A model generated the notes under the pieces. It was given only the letters and a program-made list of their open reading frames with translations. It was not told the origin of the DNA and made no database searches. A DNA stretch of 64,000 nt, from NCBI RefSeq assembly GCF_050947335.1, contig NC_134991.1, forward strand, positions 5,952,001 to 6,016,000. Reading direction: 5' to 3'. Origin of the DNA: Megachile rotundata (lineage: Eukaryota; Arthropoda; Insecta; Hymenoptera; Megachilidae). The translations under genes and the position numbers were made by a program. Numbering within the stretch: the stretch's first letter is position 1; each line of letters begins with the position of its first letter. Positions 51,060 to 61,839 of this stretch are shown here, in pieces.

Positions 51060-51720
51060 GAGTGGCAATTTAATGTGTAGTGTGTGCTTTAATCAACTCT
51101 AGATTTCATGCTTGACGATCAAACGTAATTGGTGGTGATCTAACGCATAACAATATGGGTAGTAATCTAACGTGGGTTTGACACACGTTATCTAATTAAA
51201 TTAGATTTATAATCACTATCACTGATGACATACATGAGATACAATGCGTGACCTACCTACGCGTAGTGACCTAACGTGTGGTGATCTAATGCCTAACAAT
51301 ATAACGGGTAGTAATCTAATCTGCAGTAATTTCATGAGTAGTAATTTCTAAAATGCAGTTATCTAACACGTTGCAATTCAACACATGATGATCCAATGCA
51401 TTGTAATTTCTAACGTGCAATATTTTAACGCGTAGTAATTTAACGCATAGTAATTCCGTGCGTAGTAATATCGAGCGCGCAGTAATCTAACGCGCAGCAA
51501 TCGAGCGCGCAATAATCGAGCGCGCAGTAATCTAGTATATAGTAATTCAACGTTCAGTAATCTAACGCCTAATAATCTAGTGCATGGTAATCTAACGGTT
51601 AATAATATAACACGTGATAACTTAGAGTGTAGTGACAGTAATCTAACTCGTAATATTTTAACATGTGACTTAATCTATCGCGTAGTAAACTAACGGGAAA
51701 TAATCTAACGACTAATAAAA
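51060..51720 (+). repeat. CGCGTAGTAATCTAA minisatellite, about 15-bp monomer
   Basis: Monomers such as GTAATCTAACGCGTA, GTAATTTAACGCATA and GCGCGCAGTAATC fill the block with a period of about 15 to 16 bp. The left third (51060-51340) is more diverged, and a GGTGATCTAACGCATAACAATA-like phrase occurs there twice, near 51133 and 51280, about 147 bp apart. The CGCGTAG core and monomer length relate it to the arrays at 55 and 58.6 kb, in the same orientation. Confidence 0.9.
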
Positions 51721-53400
51721 TACCTCCACAATCTTTACACGGTAATAATAATTGTTAACACAGTGTAAACGTCCGTGGATTTTTCAGATGCCTAAAAATT
51801 TTTAACGAATAAAAAAATTGTAATCGTGACGTTTGCGGAGATATTTAGAGGGAAATAAAATATTTGGAGAATCCCGGTAGAAGCATTCCCGGTGTGTACA
51901 GTAAAATACAGCGGAACGACGCGTAAGATAGTGTTTCATTGCGTCGTAAATTAAGCATGGAAAGAAATAGTGGAAGTGGATTGGAGAGAACGACGCGAAA
52001 CTCGCGTCTGATTAATGTTGGTAGATATCACTGTGTTTTTGAATACAATCGGTCTCCGGTGGCATTTCAATTTGCAACTTCGTTGCTGCTCAAGATAAAT
52101 TGTTGCTATGCACGATTTGTTATTTGGAAGATTGATTCTCACGTTATTTTAAGAAATTACCGGTGTCAAACTTTTGATTGCGCGTTTAGTAATACTACCT
52201 GTATTTTCTTACGTCTCTATCTTCTACTCATTCGTCGCCAAGGAATTCCACTTAATTATCGCATAAAGCTTCAATCCTTAAACCTTACCCTACCTTCTCT
52301 AATTCAGTTAAATTTACAAAAATAAAATGCAATTATATGGGGTTTATTGTATATTAAATATATAAAATATACATACATATAGGCATGTCAATGATTTATA
52401 GATAACATATAATGACACGATTATTTGAATTTCTCTTTAATTGCTACAGTAGGTATAAGCAAAATTTTGCTTCACAAAACAGTCAAATAATAAATACAAT
52501 TTCCTATAAAGCCGGTTAATACATTCTAGATGCATGTCTTATTGGTTGACCTGGATAAGGTTCTTAGTAGAAGGTCGATATGTTGAAAGTGACGAAGTAT
52601 GGAGTTGATACAAAGCTTCAAAAAATTATTAATATTGATCAACCCACAACCTTATTCATGTTTCTTTAATTGACCAGTGTGATATCTCCGACAGCTTTAC
52701 TTAAGACAAATGTAATTAAACATACCATCAAAATAAACTACATATCAATTTGTACGTACATGCCTTCCACAAACAAAAATGTCAAAAATAGAAGCCTGTC
52801 AATATCATCCATGAAATGCTTTTAAAAATATAAAAATCAGGGCAGTAAATAATACCGTGTCATAAGAATGAAATGAGTTGTCTCGCGTTTAATTTCACAC
52901 CCTGTCCGTCCCTCAGAAGCAGTGTCGAGGAGGATCGATGAGCGATACACGGAACACGCTTGATACCGACAAACGACTTTGGGAGTGGTCTCGTGACTAC
53001 CGCGAAAGCAATGCATGGCAATTGCGATGTTTATTATTACAACGTGGTATCTGACTTGTACCGTGTTAGGCGTGAAACGGTCGGGCAGGTCGGGACCCCA
53101 TTCCTTATCCCGTGGCAAGCCGGTGAAATGAATTCTTCGTGTAACACGTGCACGTGTGCGCGTGAACGACACCGAAGTTAGCCTCGATGGTCCTGCTAAG
53201 GGGGTCCCCGTGCGCATACGACCACTATTTATGGGTTATTAATGTCCAACAGGAAAATGCAATACACCGTGCTGACCCAGAAATGACAGCCAGACGGGAT
53301 AAAGGGGTAATTTCTCCGACGCGAATACTTCGTTATCGATGTCGTGTCAACGAACTATATTCTGTCTTACGTAAATCGTTCATGCTATCTCTTTTTTTGG
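51720..53400. other. Unique DNA, no gene recognised
   Basis: This is AT-rich unique DNA with CpG-containing patches at 51880-52020 and 52860-53360. The frame at 51939-52325 (128 codons, plus) and that at 52837-53217 (126 codons, minus) have no recognisable motif. Confidence 0.5.
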
Positions 53401-53715
53401 AAGGTGATTTACCTCACTCATGGTGAGGTAAATTTATAAGAATGAAGTTTTTTGTCATGTTACCTTACTATTAGTAACATCACCATTATCTAAAATTACC
53501 ATTAGGCTTGTCACATGCCTCATTCTAATAGGGTAAGCGAATAATGAAGTTCACTGATGAGGTAAATGTATAATGAAGTTACCCATTTTGTTGATGATGA
53601 AGTAAATGAATAACGACAAAGTTATTTACTTCTGTTACTGATTGCAAGATAAAAAATGATGAAGTCAACAAATGACAACCAAGTAAACGATGAAGTAATG
53701 AACGACGACAAATAT
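53400..53715. repeat. Degenerate GATGAGGTAAAT / ATAATGAAGTT repeat
   Basis: The words GAGGTAAAT, ATAATGAAGTT and GATGAAGTAA recur about six times with irregular spacing. At the left edge, 53407-53417 and 53423-53433 form a perfect 11-bp inverted repeat (ATTTACCTCAC) around a 5-base loop. Divergence is high and no exact period is evident. Confidence 0.6.
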
Positions 53716-54235
53716 ATTAAAATACTCATTCTATATGGATAAACTGAAAATTTTTGAACAGAAAAGTTCTCGGTACGTTATTTTGAATCGAAAGACAGAA
53801 GGTTTTTCCATTTCCATTCAGGCGAAAGAATGAAGCCAGCTCATTTGCCCTCTCCCTTCTGGTAGCCGATGCAAACTTCAACAACCCTGAAACTTTCCAT
53901 GTTAATCTCTTACTCGCACCCCTCCAGAGGGTCTATCCCCCAGCATGGAATAACATAAAACTTTTCGTTTCTCGCACCCCGTAGCATCGTCTCTACCCTT
54001 GCTTGGGTGACGTCGCTCAGGACTTTTACTTTTAAATCATTCAGCCCGATGCCCGTTACATTATTCAACCGCTAACACCTCGCGATGCGGATTTCTCGAG
54101 ATCCTCGCCTCTTCTTTCGTATCTGCGTGACTGCTCTCCGTATTCTCCGGCCTAGGAAACTTTCCGAGAAATTCTTTGTCAACAATTCTTGGACCCGAGC
54201 TTTCTACACGTACAACGAATTCGTTGCTTGTATGA
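53715..54235. other. Unique DNA, no gene recognised
   Basis: This is pyrimidine-leaning unique DNA with an acceptor-like TTTCCATTCAG at about 53812-53822. No convincing donor, frame or motif follows. Confidence 0.5.
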
Positions 54236-54239
54236 CTCA

Positions 54240-54600
54240 ATTTTTGGGTTCGAAGTCATTTCGAACAAAATTTTCCAAATTTCAACCTTCAAGTATTCAC
54301 CCTTCCAAAACTTCAATCTCCAAGTTTACACTCTTAAATTTCCAACTCTGCAAATTTTTACACTCTCAAATTTCCAACTCTGCAAATTATTAATCTCCCC
54401 CAAATTTCCAACACTCTAAATTTCCATCTCCAACACTTCCAACTTTTAAAACATCCCCACCCAAATTTTCACCACTCCCAAATTTTTAAATTTCCAAATC
54501 TTCAAATCTCAAAACTTCCCAACTTCCAATTCCACAAATTAAATTCACTAATTCTTAAGTTTAAAAATCACACCTCACATAACCTCACGTTCTAAAAATC
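54240..54600 (-). repeat. Degenerate C-rich minisatellite (inverted G-rich family)
   Basis: CCAAATTTC, TTCCAACTCTGCAAATT and CACTCTCAAATTTCC words recur. The phrase AAATTTCCAACTCTGCAAATT occurs twice about 36 bases apart (near 54336 and 54367). This is again the C-rich strand of the family on the + strand. Confidence 0.75.
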
Positions 54601-55135
54601 CGTCCAGAAGGTCAGCGCACTTTCTCTCCCTAAAACTTCCATGCGATTTCAGTATCGCATTCTCGGTAGAGCGTTACAAAAATGGTTTTCTAATATACTG
54701 TACAGAGGCAGCGTTCTCAGCTTCATCTGTGTACGTTCATTCGGTCGTAAGAACAATCCACGTGTACTCAACTCGTCCATAAATTGTAATACGTACTTTT
54801 GGATTGCTTCCAGACGGTGCTCCGCGTCTCGTCGAAGCTCGAAGTCATGTGGAGGCGAACGATCCTAGTAAGAACGTCTCGTACGCTCTATTTCGATGTC
54901 ACAGCTTGCGTTTATAAGCGCAAGACTGTATTACGGTAACTGACTGCTTCGGTAATGGTCGAGACACTCGCGTTCGTGCGAGCTCTTTTGTGTATTTCTC
55001 TGCTTCGTTGGTATGCGTTATCTCTTTAAATCAGATGACTTCAGTGACGATATTTTGTGCGACTGATAATAAATATTATTAATATCTTCGAGCCTAAACA
55101 AAATTTATATTTCTTAATATAAATTACTTAGGAAT
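54600..55135. other. Unique DNA, no gene recognised
   Basis: This unique, moderately CpG-containing DNA lies between a C-rich array and a CGCGT array. A GTAAGAAC donor-like word lies near 54868. Nothing else is supported. Confidence 0.5.
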
Positions 55136-55139
55136 TGCG

Positions 55140-55700
55140 GAGTGTGGAGTTATGGCGCGTAGGAATTTCAGGGCGTGGAATTATGGCGCGTAGAAATTTC
55201 GGCGCGTTGAATTATGGCGCGTAGAAATTTTGGCGCGTGGAAATACGGCGCATAGAATTATGGTGCGTGGGAATTACGGCGCGTGGAAATACAGCGCGTG
55301 GAAATTTCGGCGCGTGGAATTATCGCGCGTAGAAATTTTGACGCATGGAAATACGGCGCATAGAATTATGGTGCGTGGGAAATACAGCGCGTAGATATTT
55401 CGGCGTGTGGAATTATGGCGCATAGAAATTTCGGCGCGTGGATTAAGGCGCGTAGAAATTTCGGCGCGTGGAATTATGACGCGTGGGAATTACGGCGCGA
55501 GGGAATATAGCGCTTGGAAATACAGCGCGTGGAAATTACAGAGCGTGGAATTATGGCGCGTGAAAATTGCGATGCGTGGTATTATGGCGCATAGGAATTT
55601 CGACGTGTAGAAATACAACGCGTGGAAATTAGGGAGTGTGGAATTATGGCGCGTAGAAATTACGCCGCGTGGAAATACAGCGCATGGAAATTACGAAGTG
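55140..55700 (+). repeat. GCGCGT-core minisatellite, plus orientation
   Basis: Monomers of about 15 to 16 bp alternate between GCGCGTGGAATTATG and GCGCGTAGAAATTTCG forms, with variants GGAAATACAGCGCGT and GGGAATTACGGCGCGT. The consensus matches the complement of the arrays at 16.3 and 19.5 kb. Substitutions are frequent, so this is older or less homogenised than the 58.6-kb array. Confidence 0.94.
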
Positions 55701-55704
55701 AAAA

Positions 55705-58010
55705 ATTATATTCCTTAATAATTCGAAAACGAAGTTTCAAACCCCATTTTTACAAAGGAAAATCTCATTCAGAATCACGTCAGCTACCTTTTCAGTGACC
55801 TGCATTAATTGTGAGACACCCTGTATTTTCATTATAATAGGATTGATAGATGCATAGAATGGAAATACACGATATTTATTGTACTAGATAGTAATATTAA
55901 ATAATATAATAATACACATCGGTTGCTCACGCCAAGGATTTATTGTAATATAGAACATTTTCCAAATACCTGCCCTTTAGTAGGATTTAATTTAATGACT
56001 TATTCCAGGGAGCAATTTCGATGCAACGCTGCGAGCATTAACTTAGCGGGGCTAATAATTAATCACGCTGCTCGATTCCCTCGCACACTAAGCATTTCCG
56101 TGTTTAATAACGACGTTAAAATCATTGGATACGTGCCGATGATTTAACGTAATTCCATTGAAATTGCTGATAATCGTGGCGGAGTAACAATTTTATATTC
56201 GAACGTGATATTATTGTACGGATCGTATAGGATTTCCGTACTCTTGTGCTGCTGACTCGAAATACACCTCTGCCGCATAAAATTGAATGTTATATTAATA
56301 AATAATCGCGTGAAATCGAATCCATCAAATTTACAAATTTCATAATACTCGATCTCCTGTTCCCCTTTGTGCATTAATTTTATAATCCCGCGGATGGTTT
56401 GGTCAGATCAGAAGGAAATAGTATTAAATAGTGCATATTAAATCGATCATTCCTGTGAACTATAATTACTGTTTAATCTAATGTTACGTAAAATTCGTGT
56501 ACTGTAATTCAAAGGAAAATAGGATTTATAAAATTCAGATCGTAACTAAATTCATCAAATTTCACAAATTCAAATTTAAATTTATAAAATTTATATTTAC
56601 ATCTGTATTCATACAATTCAAATTTAAGTCTGTAAAATTTATAAAATATTGAAGTTTGTACAATTTATCGAACGCCAGATTTAAACTTTTTAAACTGATG
56701 AAACTCAAATTTAGATTTATAAAATTTGCAAAATTGAGCTGTGTATGAAATTGTATTTTTGCTAATCATAGTTACTGTTCATTTTAACAAGAGTACACCC
56801 ATCTCTTTGAACATGTATACTATTATTTAACTGTACATTTATCGTTACATAATAAGTCATTTATATAGCAAGAACAGTCATGATCAATCTTTACTCAGGA
56901 TGTAAGTAAATGAAATGATCCTGAACATTTCAATGCTATCATGTCAGTTTCAATGTTTACAGTAATTAGAAATTAAGAAACACGAAACATAATATAGTTA
57001 GCGATTTTTCTCATTAAAGGGCTTTTAGGAATAGTCCGTTTTTTCGCGTAGGTAGGTACAAGGTGTATCTGAAGAGCGAAGCAGGGGTCCTCGCAGAATT
57101 TTTCGCATGGTCCTCGAGGATCGCATAAGTGGCGGATTTTCTCGAGGACGTCACTTGTGCATAGCAAAAAATAATATTTACGGTCGCGCACAATGTTGGG
57201 GCCAACGGTCTCCGGTGCGTTCTTTTATTTGCCATAACTCAGGTGACAGACAGAGAGGGTAGTCGCATTCAGAAAGAGGAAGCGAACGAAACAGCGTTGG
57301 AACGCGTCGGACCCCTTTTCCTTTCCCAAAGTGATTTATTTCGTTTGGTGGCCGCGAGCATGCGCGGCCATTCAAACTTGGCAATTTTTGCCCGGGCTAA
57401 TCTGAAGAAGCATGAGCGTTTAACGCGCGCTAAGATGTTATTAATCACCGGCGACCGCGTAGGAAGACGAAAAATCACGGGACAGGGGAAGCTCCGAGCG
57501 TTTAGAGGCGAGTTTTACACGAGGTATCCCGGGGTGATTGCACCAGCACCGCCTCTCGTATTCTCCCGGTTAAAACTGCGATTCCGCTAGAATCAAAATA
57601 ATTTAAGTCCTCCGGGGGAGCGCTCGAGGGACGTCGCGTTTACGGAAACATTCCATGTACCTGTCGTATATATACGCGACTTCTGCTAGAGGAGCGGATT
57701 CCATCGCTGCTCGATGCAAAACTAACGAGAAACGAGCTAATGCCGTGAGAAGATTAACGATCTATCCCTTGAACGCTCGATCCATCTGTCGTTTGTTCCG
57801 CGTTGGAAAACGGAAGTTTGAAATACGTGCACCTGTTGGAAGAACGGAAATAGCTTGTGTGACCGATGTTTTGCGGTCGCAGTCATTTAGATCGACGATG
57901 GACACTTCGCGAACTCATCCTGCGCAAATGGCGTCCACTTGCGGTGCCTAATCGCTTTCTTAATTTATCATTTTTTCAAATATGCAAGTCTTTTCACATT
58001 ACATTCCATG
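55705..58010. other. Unique DNA, no gene recognised
   Basis: This is AT-rich unique DNA. A diffuse AAATTTATAAAATTT-type low-complexity zone covers about 56540-56745. A GC-richer patch lies at 57010-57950, with open frames up to 115 codons on both strands. No motif, RNA gene or reliable splice pair is visible. Confidence 0.5.
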
Positions 58011-58012
58011 TA

Positions 58013-58451
58013 TACGAGGTGTCATCATTAAGTTCCGGGATTGTGTCTGTTGTGACCAAACGAATGGCACGATTGACATGCGCTTGCAGAACATAAGAAT
58101 AACAATCTTCGAGACATATGACACGAAGTTTGGAAGCGATATCTTCATTGAATTCTGTGTTATACAAGTTACGCTCTCCTTTACGAAATCACGATGGACT
58201 CCAAATTGGAACAGAGGGACATAAAAAAAAAGAAACATGGAAAATTGTCCTTCCTCACCCTCCGTATTCATCAGATTTGGAACCCTGTTTGACACGTGCC
58301 GATTTGACACGGTGGACGAGATTCAACGCGAATCGCAGCAGGTGCTTGACACGCTCCAACAAGAAGACTTCTAGGAAGCTTTCCAAAAATGGCGGAGGCT
58401 TTAGGATCGGTGTATAGCTGCACAAGGGGACTTAAGTGATCGCACCTCGTA
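58013..58451 (+). mobile_element. Internally deleted mariner-family DNA transposon, 439 bp
   Basis: Both ends carry TACGAGGTG in inverted orientation (58013-58021 and 58443-58451), and the similarity continues inward for about 30 bases with a few mismatches and one-base indels (ATCA.TTAAGT). The terminal TA at each side fits a TA target duplication. An ATG at 58194 begins MDSKLEQRDIK, like the start of mariner transposases, and is followed almost directly by LPHPPYSSDLEP at about 58250-58285, the conserved motif around the third catalytic acid. Most of the ORF between is missing. Full mariners are about 1.3 kb. This is a non-autonomous, dead copy lying 130 bp left of the 58.6-kb minisatellite. 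Confidence 0.88.
58194..58428 (+). pseudogene. Broken mariner transposase remnant
   Basis: The remnant keeps about 11 N-terminal codons from 58194. An A-rich junction at 58221-58235 then joins them to the C-terminal third. The HPPYSSDLEP motif lies in one frame. A frameshift between about 58285 and 58305 moves the rest to a second frame, where DTVDEIQRE is followed by LQQEDF, a stop, EAFQKWRRL, a stop and DRCIAAQGD. These words match the usual C-terminal end of mariner transposases. With the first two catalytic acids deleted, one frameshift and two stops, it cannot encode an active enzyme. Confidence 0.85.
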
Positions 58452-58584
58452 CATTTTTGAAACTCCTTATCACATAGGGTATTTCAATAGAAGGGTGTCT
58501 ATAGTTTAAATGTTAGTGTCATAAAGATGTGTTTCTTCATAATATGTCTTCATATGTCAATGAGATTGACGATGTGTTTTACTT

Positions 58585-59365
58585 GGGAATTACGGAGTGT
58601 GGAGTTATGGCGCGTAGAAATTTCGGCGCGTAGAATTATGGCGCGTGGGAATTGCGGCGCGTGGAAATATAGCGCGTGAAAATACAGCGTGTGAAAATTA
58701 CAGAGTATGGAGTTGTGGTGCGTGAAAATTACGGCGCGAAGAAATTTCGGTGCGTAGAAATTTCAGCCCGTAGAAATACGGCGCGTGGAATTATGGCGCG
58801 TGGGAATTGCGGCGCGTGGAAATACAGCGTGTGGAGTTATGACGCGTGAAAATTACGGCACGTAGAAATTTCGGTGCGTGGAATTATGGTACGTCGAAAT
58901 TTCGGCACGTGGAATTATGACGCGTAGAAATTACGGCGCGTGGGAATTACAGCGCGTGGAAATATAGCGCGTGAAAATACAGCGTGTGAAAATTACAGAG
59001 TATGGAGTTGTGGTGCGTGAAAATTACGGCACGAAGAAATTTCGGTGCGTAGAAATTTCAGCGCGTAGAAATACGGCGCGTGGAATTATGGCGCGTGGGA
59101 ATTGCGGCGCGTGGAAATACAGCGTGTGGAGTTATGACGCGTGAAAATTACGGCACGTAGAAATTTCGGTGCGTGGAATTATGGTACGTCGAAATTTCGG
59201 TGCGTGGAATTATGACGCGTAGAAATTACGGCGCGTGGGAATTACAGCGCGTGGAAATGCAGTGCGTGGAAATTACGGTGTGTGGAGTTATGGCGCGTAG
59301 AAATTTCGATGCGTGGAATTACGGCGCATAGAAATTTTGGCGCGTGGAAATATGGCGCGTCATGT
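58585..59365 (+). repeat. GCGCGT-core minisatellite with 295-bp higher-order repeat
   Basis: Monomers of about 15 to 16 bp (GCGCGTGGAATTATG, GCGCGTAGAAATTTCG, GTGAAAATTACGGCGC) fill the block. A long unit is duplicated in tandem with a period of 295 bp: CAGAGTATGGAGTTGTGG at 58701 recurs at 58996, and AGAAATTACGGCGCGTGGG at 58926 recurs at 59221. The two copies, about 58640-58935 and 58935-59260, differ at only a few bases. That makes about 19 monomers per higher-order unit. The orientation equals that of the 55-kb array. Confidence 0.95.
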
Positions 59366-59369
59366 AACT

Positions 59370-60345
59370 CTTGCTTTCCAACGTAATATTTTGGGGGATG
59401 ATTTTCGTACTGTCAAAAAATAAAATGACACAATTTCTTACGCAATTAAAAACTGCTCCCAATTACAAACATGATTTTATGAAAAGATACTGTTCTCCAG
59501 ATACTCAACAGATACTCAAATATTAAATATTTCAAAAACTTGAAAAAAGAGAATAAACAGTTAAACAAATGCGAATAAAAGCAGTCAAAATAATTTGTAA
59601 AGAGCCTATCCAAAACACACTTTTTTGTATAAAGTGAGCAGTGTTGCTGACGTCACTTGTTGCCCCAATCCGTTGTAACGTTTATCAATGATCGGCAAGT
59701 TCGAAACTATGCACCGCAATGAATGGAAATAATTTCGCAGAGAAGAGAAAATCGAACTTTCCAACTATCAAAGTGAATCGTTCTATCCGTGGTCGAGTAC
59801 CAATCATCGCGATATCTCGGCCAAGTATCATCCCGTAAGTGGGATCAGAAGGGTATCGCGCAATCTTTAATGATTCTAATAATTTTTATTTGATTCCACT
59901 TTAAGCCGATCGCTTTCTAGGTAACGTTCGTTTTGCACGAACTTCACGCATCATCAAACTTTGAAACGAAGCACAAATTTTTACGCATATCAAGTGTTAT
60001 AGAGGATAACTTTGTGGTGATAAATCATCTGGTTTGCTTATGATTGCAACTCACTTTTGAAATTTCTTATTTGAACAATTACAGATTCCGTTTCGACAGC
60101 TTGCAGGATACTGTACCGGGATGATTGTGATAAGTGGGATGAGCCAACATGATCTCTACCTAACGAGGATCATCTTCTACTATGTTGTTTCTGGCGCACT
60201 GCAAGTACAACGTGCAATTACAGTTTTACTTGGAAACTAAGCTGTGGGTACACTCTATGCTTTGGAATTATAAATGGAACTGTAAAAAACTAGTTAACAT
60301 TTACAGTTTGCGGCCTCTTTTCGATGGGGTAAAAGATTCTGAAAA
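59370..60345. other. Unique DNA, no gene recognised
   Basis: This is AT-rich unique DNA. Acceptor-like TTACAG and GCTTGCAG words occur near 60081-60106, but no donor or coding frame follows convincingly. Confidence 0.5.
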
Positions 60346-60349
60346 ATTC

Positions 60350-60760
60350 CTGCGATTTGTTAGGTTAGAGATTTGGGAGGTTAGGAATTTTGGAGGTTAG
60401 AAGTTTGGGAGGTTAAAGATTTGAGAGGTTAGGGATTTAGGAGGTTATGGATTCAAGAGGTTAGAGATTTAGGAGATTAGGAATTTTGGGACGTTAGATA
60501 TTTGGGAGGTTAGGGATTCAGGAGGTTAGAGACTTAGGAGGTTACGAATTTTGGGACGTTAGGGTTTTGGGAGATTGTAGATTTGAGAGGTTAGGGATTT
60601 GGGAGGTTACGAATTTGAGAAGTTAGAAATTTAGAAATTCGTGAATTTGGGAATTTGAGAAAATGGTACTTGAGAGTTTACAAATTTAGAATTAAAAAAA
60701 TTTGAGAATGTGATAATTTGTAAGCTAGAAAATTTAAGAACATGTGGATTTGGTAACTTG
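60350..60760 (+). repeat. G-rich minisatellite, AGGTTAGGGATTTGGG type
   Basis: The unit is about 17 bp, for example GAGGTTAGAGATTTAGG and GGAGGTTAGGGATTCAGG, most regular at 60360-60620. It contains TTAGG words from the unit itself. The right end (60620-60760) decays into AATTTGAGAA-type copies. The array is related to the GATTTGGG family but has a distinct GGTTAG insertion. Confidence 0.88.
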
Positions 60761-60764
60761 TCAA

Positions 60765-61670
60765 GTAAGTAATGTGGAAATTGTTAAAAGTCTAAGACCA
60801 CATTTCCTAAACTATAAACAAAGACTTATACAAGGATCTCCAGATGCCCCATCTTCGGACCAGCATACTCTGTAACAATCGTCGGCGTTTATTGAATTCC
60901 ATGAGAGTATCCCCGGCGCCCAGAATCATCATCCTTTTTGCTCGAGAACAGCACGAGATGGAATGATGAATTCGTAGCAGTTTATCGACGCGAGATGCTC
61001 CTCGAGGATCGTTGAAGATTCAGACACTCGAACGTGGAGGAAGTCACGACATGGGGTTATTAAGGAGGAACCATGGAGTAGCGCGCGTTTATCCAACGGA
61101 CTCGTTAACATTATCTTGAACGGTGGTGCTCGGTGCGTGCGGAAGCCCATCTCGAATCCCAGAGATTCCCCTAACGAATTTCCTGCCCCCGGGAAGCTCG
61201 ATCGTAAATCACTCGCCACTCGAGGCAGCCTAGTAATGCCCTTAGACCTTAGGTTCCTTTTTAACGACCGAGTGCCTAGCCGCGCTTTCGATGTTCCGTG
61301 CTTAACGTTCGGCCGAGATTGCAACTCGTGTGGTTGGTCGTCTGGCTCCAAGCAACAGACCTACTTCCATAATCGCGTAATCTGCCTCGCCGTTTATCAC
61401 GGACGCAATAATTCTCGCCTGTGTCGTGTGTACATACATTCAAGGTGTTTGCTGTTCCGACTATCACGTTCGGCTTGTCGCTGAACGGGCGTCGATCCTC
61501 GCTGCTCAACGATAATTGCCATCTTGCCGGAAGCCGCAACCATTATTTGCCTTTGGCGTGTTCCTTTTCATTGACAGTTACACGGGGTCAGACATTGTCG
61601 TTCCACTGTTAGAAATTCTGCGATTCGGTACTATTCCAATTTGGATTCTTAGAATACAGATCTTGGTCTA
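60765..61670. other. Unique DNA, no gene recognised
   Basis: This is GC-richer unique DNA. The frames at 60929-61351 (140 codons, minus) and 61116-61484 (122 codons, plus) overlap, and neither carries a recognisable motif or clear splice context. Confidence 0.45.
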
Positions 61671-61674
61671 AGGT

Positions 61675-61835
61675 TTGGGGCTGTGGTAGCTTGGTACTTT
61701 TCAATTTGGAGATTTTGGGATTTTTTAATTTTGGAACATTGAGATTCTGAACATCTTAGAATTTCAGAACTGTTTTAGGACTTTGGTGTCTCAGCTTTTT
61801 AATTTCTGAGTCTTCGAATCTTTGACTGATTGACT
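61675..61835 (+). repeat. Short degenerate G-rich minisatellite
   Basis: Words such as TTTGGAGATTTTGGGATTTT and TTTTGGAACATTGAGATTC recur over about 160 bases. It looks like another decayed member of the G-rich family. Confidence 0.5.
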
Positions 61836-61839
61836 CTTC

